A stretch of DNA of 64,000 bases from NCBI RefSeq assembly GCF_020360975.1, contig NW_025408679.1, positions 620,001-684,000 of the forward strand, given 5' to 3'. Positions 54,601-64,000 of the stretch are shown here, piece after piece. The notes under the pieces are model-generated. The model was not told the origin of the DNA. It did not search any database and worked only from the letters and a program-made list of their open reading frames with translations. This stretch comes from Hirsutella rhossiliensis. Its lineage: Eukaryota > Ascomycota > Sordariomycetes > Hypocreales > Ophiocordycipitaceae. Position numbers and translations under genes: made by a program. The stretch's first letter is position 1; each line of letters begins with the position of its first letter.

Positions 54601-57315
54601 TCGGAGACGAGCCGCTTGCAGCTGATCAGCAACGTCGTTCCCGTCCTCGACAAGCTCGTTTTGTACAGCTACAGCACGGGCGAATCGCCGAGCTCCGAGA
54701 ATCTCACGTCCAGCCTCAGACCTGCAGCCTCCTACGTGGTCGACTGCTTCATGGCCCCATCGACCGGCACGTTACGATTTGGACCCATGCTCACGTCTTT
54801 CGGCGCTGCGTTAATGTTGCCCGACGCCACCCTGTATCGGAAGCGCACCATGATTGTTCGAAATCAGCTCAACTCGGTCGTCAAATTCTGCACGACGCTG
54901 CTCCGGACGGCAGACTATCTCGCCCGATCTTCCGCCATGCTTGAGACGTACCTCTTCAAGAGCTCAACCCTACTGGCCCGGCTTTCGGCGTTGTCGGACC
55001 CTGTCCGCTCCCCAGTCATCCGTCTCCTCGAGTCGCTTGTGGTCAACGCGGCCAAATCTACCGCTGAGCCGCCGTCGCTGCTCGGCTACCTGGGGCCTCA
55101 GATATCCAAGTCTTTCTTGCAATCGCTCTCCAATCTGGGAAAGCCTTTTGCGCTGACACATGACGCGAAAATCACTTGGACATTCTTCTCGTCAATCCTG
55201 AGAAACCGGCAACAGTGGATGTCCAACTGTCTCTTAACGGGGCAGACGCCACGAGAGGCCATGAAGGAGGGCAGCAAGAAGGGCGAGCTGTCGGCCGACT
55301 CTGTCTTTGCCTGTGCCCTGGCGAAGCTGAAGGGGCTAAAGGACCTTGACAACGTCGAGGCCCTAGCTATCCTGGACTTTGTCGCGTCTGCGCAGAACTA
55401 CTGGCCCTGGACGATTTTCACACTGTTGAAAGATACGTCATACATTGACGGCTTACGGGCGTACGTACGCGACTTGAAGCCGTCTCACCTGACTGTTAAG
55501 TCGGACGCTATCGGCACCAGCGTCGACGCCAGGGTCGCAGCGTACGTTGCCGAGACTCTGGCGATGCAGCTGTATCACTCGCGCCACCAGGGCACGGCTG
55601 GCCCGCTCGCCAAGAGTCTCGTGGCAGATCTCGACTACTATCTCCGCGATGGCGTCGAGATTGCGGGCTACAACAAGTCGCTGCACAACAACTTTGCAAA
55701 GAACTTTGCCAACAAATATTTCGGATGCTCCATCGAGCTCTTCAAACGGACGCCCCTGGAGCACCGGGAGCTCGGCAGTAACTATTACTATAACCTTGAC
55801 CGTGCCAATGACATGTTGGGGTTTGATCCAGGATGGCTCGGGCGGAGAGACGATGGCTTCAAGAACGAGATGGAGCTTGCCAATGCGAACCTGTCTTTGG
55901 TCGATGCTCAGATAGTGAGACTTCCGGGAGCGACCAAAGTCGACGCCGTCGCTAACAGTTTGCAGGCCCTCTTTCATGCGTGGGAGGTTTTACTGGTCGA
56001 GCTCAGTACCTGCCTGCCGTCGGACCAGACAGTTACCAGACAGATGTTGCAGGTGGTGCACCAGTGTCTAAACGCCAACCAAGGGGCGCCGGGCCCGGAA
56101 AGCATCTTTCTGAAGCTGGTTGACGCGCGGGCGAACCTGGCTCTCATCTTGGTCCAGCGCCTTGTCAAGTCGTCGATTGACGTCAAGGATATCAACCATC
56201 TTCTGACCACTCTCGTCGCCACGATCCACGACGCCGAGGAACCATTTACAAAGCAGTCCGTCACGTACAACCGTACGTTGCTGAAGGCATTGTTCGTCAC
56301 GCTTCGCGCCTACCAACTCGTCGACAGCAAAGCGGCCCCCGACTCGTACGCCGACCAGGAAGGGCCGGCGGTGAATGTTGCGCAAACAATACTCAATGTG
56401 CTGGATCACGTCGTCGGCCGAGGCTTCCGGACCCTCGTCAGCCTCATCCACGACAGGGACACAGATGTTTTACCCGAGGATCTTGCTCTGTTGACTGCCA
56501 TCATGCAGGCGTGCCTGAGTCTCCCCACCATTGACCAGTCGCAGACGCAAGTACTGAACATTATGGCTTCACACGACGTCATGAATGCCGCGACTTCACT
56601 CTTTTCGTGGGCCGACCAACTGTCAATACAAGGAGACCCCGTGTACGGCGAACTCAGTATCCTGTTCTTGCTGGAGCTTTCAAGCCTTCCCCTGTTGGCG
56701 GAACAACTGGCCTGCGACGGCATCCTCAGCAACCTGCTGTCGGCCAATCTGGCCAAGTACATGCTCAAGGCCAACATTTCGCCGTATGCGGATGCCCCGG
56801 TCGCGCAACGATGCTACTCCATCTGGGCCAAGGGCCTTTTGCCGCTCATGCTCAACCTGTTGGCTTCTCTCGGCGCGACGCTCGCACCAGAGATGGCGTA
56901 CGTGCTGAATCAGTTTTCCCACCTGCTGGAGACGAGTGTGGATCGATTCGAGCCCCCAGGAGCAAGCCGAACAAGGTCCAATTCTACGCCGCACTACCTG
57001 ACCTTGCTGGCGACGTCCGAGATTCACTCATTGGCGTTGCTCACGCGCATCCTCGCAGCTTTACGCGCCAGCAACAGCCGCGACATCCCCGCCGTCGAGT
57101 GGGATTCAAATGGGCTGCTGGAAAATGTCGACTTTTGGCTTTCCAGCAAGAGGCTACTCAAGGAACGGCTGCTACCGTTGGGCTCGCGTGAAATGGAATG
57201 GAGAAACACAAAAGTGGCGGCCGATGCGGGAGGACCTGATAACTTGCTGGAGCAGAAGGCTGTCTCTCAACTCGAGACAGTGCGAGACGTGTTGAGCGAC
57301 GAGCTCGAAGGCTGA
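51678..57315 (+). CDS. Nucleoporin NUP192 (inner ring scaffold)
   Basis: Three exons, 51678-51748, 51803-52724 and 52777-57315, with introns of 54 and 52 nt, give 1843 residues, close to the usual fungal Nup192 size. Donor 2 is the weaker GTTCGC, supported by phase and by the join DSIQP|IHPTITELILPLKTL. The protein is almost entirely helical, as expected of the question-mark-shaped alpha-solenoid. Blocks typical of the Nup205/192 family include WLSQNAKINLVAALRVVIVE near the start and LAEREDDPALPDDSYDSYLL in the middle. It forms the inner ring of the nuclear pore with Nic96, Nup53 and Nup188. The last exon is 4.5 kb without a stop or shift, a useful control for sequence quality. Confidence 0.9.
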
Positions 57316-57868
57316 CGGCTGTGAGCATTTCCTGGTCGTAGGATTTCGCCAGTCAGGGCGTGGGCTGAGAGAAGCTCTTGGGTGCATTAGATGGTTGAAT
57401 TGGGATCAGGCGTTGGAAAGCGGAATGTACCGCCCTGCACCTCATTTACGCCCAAGTGCCGCATTGATGGCCGGTATGCAGTCTTTGACGGACTCGAGTG
57501 GCCTTGGCCTGTAGAATACGCAGGAGGTTATCGTGCGGGAGTGTGGAATCGAGGATGAGCGCTTGATGGATGGATGGACCATTCCATCTGATATGCTTTT
57601 GGCCATTTTTCAAGTCCGTCGTACAAGTACAAAGCGTCGACCAGTAGCGGAAGACGGCAACCGCATTCAAGAAGCCGCCCAGCGACCTCCCACCAACAAC
57701 GGGGGAAATCCCATACAAGGTACCCTCAAGAAATATCAATTCGACCGCAGAACAGCGCGCGACGGCGAGAGGGCTGCAGCGGATGAGACAACAAGGCGGA
57801 GAGATGTGTGTATATATCGCGCTTAGAAGACGCGCGTCCTCCCTTGCAAAATGACATCGGGCTTGGAA
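57316..57868. other. Gap between convergent NUP192 and TIM9
   Basis: 3' untranslated regions; no other feature seen. Confidence 0.5.
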
Positions 57869-58331
57869 TCATTTGTTCTGCATCTGCTGGGTGATCTGGG
57901 CGTTGTGCTCCTGGAAACGGTCGCTGACGCGCTGCTGGGTGGCCATCCATTTGAGGACACAGCGGTTGATGCAGCCCGTCTCGCGCGAAGCGAGGGCCTT
58001 TGAGGTGAAGTCGTCGACGCAGCTCACGAAGCAGTGCTCGACGAGTCCGCCAAAGGCCTAAGCGAGGGCCTCGCAAGTCAGCGGGTTGTTTTTGTCTTCT
58101 AACGCCGTGCTTTCTTCTTTGTTATATCTAGCTGCATATTTCCCTTTGAGGGTGTGATTGTTCGGAAGGGAGAGGGAAAACGCACGCCCATAAACTCCTT
58201 GACCTGGCGCTTTTGCATGCGCTGCTCCAGCTGGCGCTGCTCGGTGGACGATAACCTAAGGAAATGGCGAGGAGTGGTCAGTGGGTCAAAGACTATTGGG
58301 AGAGTTGGAAGGCGGAGGCGTACATATCCAT
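57869..58331 (-). CDS. Mitochondrial intermembrane-space chaperone TIM9
   Basis: Three exons, 58331-58324 (only 8 nt), 58255-58186 and 58057-57869, with introns of 68 and 128 nt, give 88 residues, the normal size. The protein reads MDMLSSTEQRQLEQRMQKRQ, then EFMGAFGGLVEHCF, with the twin CX3C motif (CFVSC and CINRC) and the KWMATQQRVSDRFQEHNAQ helix. Tim9 and Tim10 form the hexamer that escorts hydrophobic precursors across the intermembrane space to TIM22 and SAM. The Cys pairs form the disulfides inserted by the Mia40 pathway. The 8-nt first exon is easily missed by gene finders; donor 2 is GTGCGT. Confidence 0.92.
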
Positions 58332-61300
58332 GGCGGGCGGGCTTGTCGTCGTCGGCGGGAGGATGTGGCTTTTGATGGTGGATGGAATCATCAAAGTCCG
58401 AATTTTGACGTTGAGCTTCCTTGCCGATGCCTTGGTTACGTAAGACAATGAGCTCAAGGTACCAGGTACCTGGCCGGAGCTGTTTCTCTCCGCCAGTGCT
58501 CGGTTCGCGGCACGGATAAACTATCCACATAGAGTCCACAGGCACGGAGCTTCGCAGTCGAATGGAGCCATCAACAAAGCAGATTCGCTTGTGACCAGGG
58601 AACGGACGTCTTGCCAGGCATATGGTTTAGACGGTGCGCGAGTGGTGGTGGATTTGGGTTCCAAAATTGGATGGATGCTGTAGGGCTGCTTGGACAAGTG
58701 GGCGCTACAAGACGCCGGCATGGCTGTATTGCTCACGCCCAAGTCCATGTATTTTCGGGGCATTTTGATGGCCTTGCTTGACAAGAGCCACTTCGAGACG
58801 CGTGCCAGGGCAGGCGGGAATATTTGTGCATGGTTTTTGGGTTGGTGGGCAGGCAGGGTGCTTGGTAGACGGCCCCGCCCGCCATTCATGGTTTCCGCCA
58901 CGGCGGACAGCCTCATGCCAGAGTATGAGGTCCGAGGTGATGGAGAGGCTCACCTGGCCGCCAGTTCTGTGGGATTTCGGAGTACGACCTCGCGTGCTCA
59001 TGGCAGAGCCCACGTGCGGCTGTGTATGCTTACAGTAAGTGCCTCTACTCTCATCTCGAGTCGCAGACGTCAGCACGAGGGTGAAGTTTTGGCGTCGATG
59101 GCTCCGGCTCGCCCCATGGGGACTGATCGGCGATGGGGCCGCGGTCCCCCCTTGCTCGGGAGACTGTGGCCTGCAGGGGCTGCTCCTTCTTCTTGGCCTT
59201 TCTCCTCTTCGGGTTGAGCCTGCGGGCTTGCAGTGATGGTGTGCAGTCCCAGGGCAGGGCAGGGCAGGGCAGGGAGAGCTTCCCGCAGATTTATTACTGT
59301 CAGGCAGGTTGTTGTCAATTGTTGCTGGTCGAGGCACTACAGCGCCTGGTGAACTGCAGTGGCCCCGGGGTACAGAGGAGTGCGAGCTCCGGTAAGCTTC
59401 AGCAGTGGCTTGCGCAGGGCAGCTGCTAGCAGCAGTGATTTTTCAGAAGCACTTCCTCATCTCCGTGGCCCCTCTGTCAGCTCAGTCCATGTCACTGGCC
59501 AACGGCTTGTCCGCGTACAATGAAGGATAGCCCACGAGCAAGGACAGGTCTTTATCGAATGCATCGCAGACAGCGTCTATCGTCGGTTCTGCTGCACCGG
59601 ATTCAGGGCCGTGCCACACAGAGCCGCCAGGACAGGAACCAACCTTGCTTTAGCGCAGCGGCTAGCCATCTAGGCCAGGGAGACAGCACAGGCAATGCTA
59701 CAGAGCATGGCGCTAAATTCATCCAACTGGACAAGGAATGTTCTTGATGCCTCGATGAGCCACCGACCTAATAATAATTGCCTGCATCACCATGCAGTAT
59801 AAGCGTCGCTGAGGTTCGCAATACGAAGTACAGTAGCAAGTACCACGGTCGTGGGTACGTAGGTGGGACGGGACTGACGATGGATGCTTCCTCCCCACAG
59901 CTCACAGCCCACAGCCCGCAGCCCACAGCCCCCAGGACCCCTTCGGTTAAGCTTTTGTGCTCCCGGGCTTGTTCGCTGAAGACGGCCACCGAGGACACGA
60001 GAGAGCGAGTCTTATTCCCTCGCAAGCCGCCGCCGCCGCATCCCTCATGGTTTCTTTCCCATCCACGCTCGCTTCCCCCCCCCGTCATTGTCCACTTCTC
60101 TCCTTTGGCCTCGCGTGTTTCTTGCCCTTCTCTTGCCTGCATAAGACAGGAAGAGAGAACATCTGTTGTTGTTTTCACTCGTTCGACAGCAACGTTCCTT
60201 CAAGACTTGGGGTCCCTTGGGTGCAGGTATGTATACAACAAACATCTTGGACCTGGCCCGAGTTGACTTTGGGCGAGGAAAGGTGGGAAGCAACAGAAAA
60301 AGAGACAAGAAGAAACCCTCGGCAGCAGTCTGGGGCGATTCCGACGCTCACGCTCGCCTTCTTCTCTCGCCGATCCTGGCTCGCCCAACATTAACCCGGC
60401 GCAGCCTGTTTCAACGTCATTCGCCCGCCGTCCTTCTCGCATTTACTGGCTCGGCCCCCAGGCAGGCCGCCTACAGGGCAGGACTCAGCGCTGCATCCCC
60501 CTCTTCCCCCCTCTCCCTCCCGCCTCTCTCTCCCTCCCTCCCGTCTCTTCCCCTCTCTCCTATCACTCGGCGACGCTATTCCCCTCTGCTCCTCGTCGGC
60601 CTTGCGCGCACCGCCCCATCCATCACCCCCGGCAGCCTCTCTCTCTCTCCACCCGACGCCGGCTGGCTAGCCAGCCCACGCTTCGCGCCCCAAGCTGCTC
60701 CACCGACTGATGCCGCATCATCCCCGGCTTGGGCACACAAAACAAGTACAGTACACAGGCGCTCACAACGTGGCCCACCTGTCGCCGCCACGACCGCCCG
60801 GCCAACACCACTGCCAACACAGCCCAAGGCCTAAAGCAGGTAAGCTGGGTACCTCTCCCCCCACCTGCTGCCCGTCCCTCCTCAAGTACCTGCACCTCCG
60901 CCGAGCCCCCTCTGTTCCGGCACTGCCAGATCGTGGCCAGCTGCCCTCCACTCCTCTCTGCGGTGCTTCGACTCCCTGTAAGCTGCACCTAACATCTCAA
61001 TGTCAACAGGCTGGTCGCCCAACCACAACACAACCACCACGCCACCACCACCACTGCAGCCGCCTACTTCGCTGCACCGCCCTCCCTACTCGTCCAGCAC
61101 CTCTTTCTGGAGGCGTGCGCAGTTTCCTCCGACGCTCCTTCTTCCTCTCGCCTGACGCCCTGCGCCGTCATCGTCCGCCATTCCCCCCTCATGCCGTCGA
61201 GCTCCAGGACAGACGACTGGCCGCCGCTTCGACGTTAGAACCTGCTCCCAGCCCGACTCCAAACAAAGCTACCCTCGGACGCTTGCACCCTGCTTGCGAT

Positions 61301-61558
61301 CCGCCCGCCCGCCCGCCTTTGTCGCATCGCGTCCGTCAACTAGCTCACCTCCCCTCATCATCGAGAGCCGACGGAAAACATCACCCGTGAGTCGCAGCCG
61401 ACGGGCCATTGAATCTTCGTGGCCCAGGACCCGCGCCAAGCCCTGTCGTGCGCTTGCCCGGCGTCGAGACGAGGTCTCCCGAGTCGGAACGCCCCCTCGG
61501 GTCCTTGGTCGTCGTCCGAAACATCGTTTCCCGTCGCTCGAGAGCGCCTTCATCTACC
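58332..61558. other. 3.2 kb region between divergent TIM9 and RhoGAP genes
   Basis: No gene supported. From about 59,900 the plus strand is increasingly C/T-rich (runs of CTCTCTCTCC near 60,500-60,640), typical of a strong fungal promoter and long 5' leader, here for the RhoGAP gene. Short GGGCA repeats occur at about 59252-59275 and CCCACAG repeats at about 59899-59935. Confidence 0.5.
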
Positions 61559-64000
61559 ATGGCCTCTGCTATCCCTACAGCGCACCGGGCCAATAATCAG
61601 GCTCCGCCGCCTGGTGCCACTCCTGCCTCGCCTCCGAACAAGCGCGATCTCAAGTCGTGGTGGAAGAGCTTCAAGCTGCCCTCAAAGCATCAAGAGCCCT
61701 CAGGTAGGCTTTTCCCTTCTGCCCCGGCATGGCGCTGCCGATCCTTGTCATCGCTCCCGCGCCCCCCGTCTGTCCTTCCGTCGCATTTTGCGGCTAGGCA
61801 CCATGGCGTCGTCATTAGCCGACTGGCTGTCGCCCCATTTCAGCCGTGGTCGCTGAAGCAGGACATGTCGCCGACCACGCTTTGTTCTAGACACCTGAGC
61901 CACCCTCGGCTGTTCCCCCTGTCACATCATGCTCGGGCCATGTCTGCGCGGACTTGCTGACCTCGGCCATAGCAGAATCTAAAGCGCCCGGCATCTTTGG
62001 GGTTCCGCTGCGGCAGAGCATTACCTACGCCAACGTCGCCATATCCCTCATCGACGAAAATGGCCAGAGCTACATTTACGGATACGTTCCTATCGTCGTG
62101 GCCAAGTGTGGCGTTTTTCTCAAGGAGAAAGGTTCGTGGGAGCAGTCCCCTCCCGCTCGCGTCTTTTATTAATCGGCGTTGCAGCTACTGGAATCGAGGG
62201 CATTTTCCGGTTGAGCGGTTCTGAGAAGCGCATCAAGGAGCTCAAGCACATCTTTGACTCTCCCGACCGCTACGGCAAGGGGCTCGTCTGGGACGGCTAT
62301 ACTGTTCACGATGCGGCCAACGTCCTCCGCCGATATCTCAATGACCTCCCAGAGCCCGTCGTGCCCCTGGATCTGTACGAAAAGTTCCGCGATCCGTTGC
62401 GTGGGGCAACCAAGCAGGCCGTTGGGGATGCTGAAGGCCCCCAGTTCGTGGACAACTTTGACGAGAAGGCCGCCATCGAAAAGTACCAAAAGCTCATCAC
62501 GGAGCTGCCCCCGCTTAACAGGCAGCTTCTCCTCTACATCCTCGATCTCCTCGCCGTCTTTGCCGCCAAGTCGGATGAGAACCGCATGAATTCGCAGAAC
62601 CTGGCGGCCATTTTCCAGCCTGGCATGCTGTCCCATCCCACGCACGCCATGGCGCCCGAGGAGTATAGACTGAACCAATGTGTTCTCATCTTCCTGATTG
62701 AAAACCAGGACCACTTCCTCATTGGCATGCAAGGCACAGCCGCCGACGAAAAGACCATGAAGGAGGTGGCCTCGGGCACCCCGACAGGACCCTTGACTCC
62801 CAACCCCAATAGGACCTCGGGCCTCGACAGGTCGTCATCCAACGCCAGCGCAGGTGCCACGAGCGTTCGGCGCGATGGCAAGGTTCGCAGGAATAGATCT
62901 GTTTCTTCGCGCCACTCCCGGCAGGAGGGCAACGCAACGCCAAGCAGTCCCTCGCTGGCGACAACCCCCACGGGCGGTCTAGGTAGGAGCAACACCGTCC
63001 CGTCCAAAAAGTCGCCCGCTCTGGCCGGAGCCAAGTTCAAGAGAAACGATGGCCCTGGTCACCAATCGCCCGGCTACCTCGAGCCCATGACCCCTGTTCG
63101 CCCAGCGCAGCGCGCGAATCACTCCCAGCGGTCGAGCCCGACGCCCGCCACTCTTGGTGCTGCAAGCCTTCCACTCGCCCTTGGCTCGGCGTCTGGGCTG
63201 AGTCAAGAGAGGCTTCTGGAGGTGCCCCAGGAAACATCGACTCCGCAAGGAAAGGAGCGGAATCTGCAGAGCTTGTTCCAGCGATCGCCTGGGGAAGGCG
63301 GCGAGAGGAGGCAGCCGAACAAGCTCAAGAAGAAGCGGATATCAGGCATGAACATTAGCGCCCAAAGCTCCAGCGCCTCGTTGGTTCACTCAAATGCCGT
63401 GTCCCCGGCGGTCGAGGCGGCGAACCCGATGGAAACGATGCAGCCCATTCCGGAACCCGTTTCGCTGCCGGCGCCAGATGCACCCTCGCAGCTTGCCACG
63501 GAACCCTCGCCTTCCACTTCACAGGCTACCGCCGCGGCGCTAGCCGTGCAACGGGGCCATGCATATCCCTCGCCGACTGTACCAGAGATGGAAGCAGTGC
63601 AGAACTCTCTTGCAGCTCAGCAGGCAGGCGAGAGATCATCTGATCACACTCCCCGCGCATCTTACGTTCCGGCCAACAGCAATCTGCACCCCGACAATCT
63701 GTTGCGTGGGAAGAAGTCTCCGCCAACGTCCGTCCACTCGTCGTTCAACGAGGGATCAGACCTGGACCAATCGACGGATGATATGCCGGCGCCGTTGTCC
63801 GAAAACTCAGAAAGAGAAAAGAAGAAGCGCTGGAGACTATCGAGAAGCAGAAAGGAAGACAACGGCTCCACGAGTTCTTTGGCGACGCCCCCGCACCTCA
63901 ACATCGGCACCAACGATAATGCAGAGATCAGCACCACGTCTATAGGCAGCGGCGTCAGCAAGCCACGCAACAGCGTTACGAATGAGGGCTCAGAGCCCAC
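61559..64000 (+). CDS. Sac7-like RhoGAP (3' end outside the window)
   Basis: Exons 61559-61703, 61976-62131 and 62185 to the window end; introns of 272 and 53 nt. The coding frame is open at 64000, so the gene is partial. After a short N-terminal part (DLKSWWKSFKLPSKHQEPS) comes the RhoGAP domain: GIFGVPLRQSITYANVAISL, IVVAKCGVFLKEKATGIEGI, the arginine finger in FRLSGSEKR, RRYLNDLPEPVVPLDLYEKF, LNRQLLLYILDLLAVFAAKS and NRMNSQNLAAIFQPGMLSHP. The FGVPLRQSxxYA entry resembles yeast Sac7/Bag7, which down-regulate Rho1 in cell-wall and actin control. The long C-terminal part is Ser/Pro/Arg-rich and low complexity, with KKKR-type basic clusters, probably a phosphorylated regulatory tail. Confidence 0.93.

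Noticed and set aside
59899..59935. CCCACAG short repeats as a regulatory element
   Set aside because: Imperfect low-complexity run in a long leader; nothing sets it apart from composition.

Overview
The window is nuclear DNA of a filamentous ascomycete, most likely a sordariomycete close to the Hypocreales. Short spliceosomal introns (about 50-90 nt, GT..AG, often with a CTGAC/CTAAC-like branch site), GC-rich genes, a 353-residue class I G-alpha gene, a trifunctional trpC and fungal Ty3 chromovirus and pogo elements all point that way. The order assignment is inference. Gene models were built by hand from reading frames, splice signals and remembered family motifs; no database search was possible.

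Positions 1-32,500 are an accessory, transposon-rich part. Two near-identical Ty3/gypsy chromovirus copies lie in opposite orientation (1262-7058 minus, 21864-27741 plus). Each has 174-177 bp LTRs and its own 5-bp target duplication. They bracket 14.8 kb holding an intron-containing tRNA-Ser(GCU), a Smr-domain protein gene with a CaaX-like C-terminus, two DUF7702-like membrane-protein genes (one frameshifted), a fragment of the cytosolic peptide:N-glycanase gene, a Delta12-desaturase-like gene, a decayed short-chain dehydrogenase and a secreted berberine-bridge-type FAD oxidase. To the right is a degenerate 2.8 kb pogo-like transposon with perfect 131-bp inverted repeats, then a frameshifted gene of unknown family.

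Positions 32,500-64,000 are a quiet core block: G-alpha (gna1/fadA type), a Gln-rich DUF3716-like protein, CDC123, CWC21, a 111-residue unknown, the SNARE USE1, a BRCT+WGR protein, trpC, the nucleoporin NUP192, TIM9 and a Sac7-like RhoGAP cut by the window end. These serve signalling, translation initiation, splicing, membrane traffic, DNA-end binding, tryptophan synthesis, nuclear transport and mitochondrial import. They form no pathway. CDC123/CWC21, trpC/NUP192 and TIM9/RhoGAP are divergent pairs.

Four observations stand out. First, both gypsy copies share an LTR end asymmetry (5' LTR starts TGTAAGGGGC, 3' LTR starts TGTGGGC) that ordinary reverse transcription should erase. Second, the primer-binding site is complementary to the element's own LTR transcript, a Tf1-like self-priming signature. 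Third, many frameshifts in the transposons and accessory genes sit at mononucleotide runs while the long core genes are clean, so decay and consensus error need to be separated. Fourth, a ~93 bp repeat pair at 10891 and 31273 differs largely by transitions.
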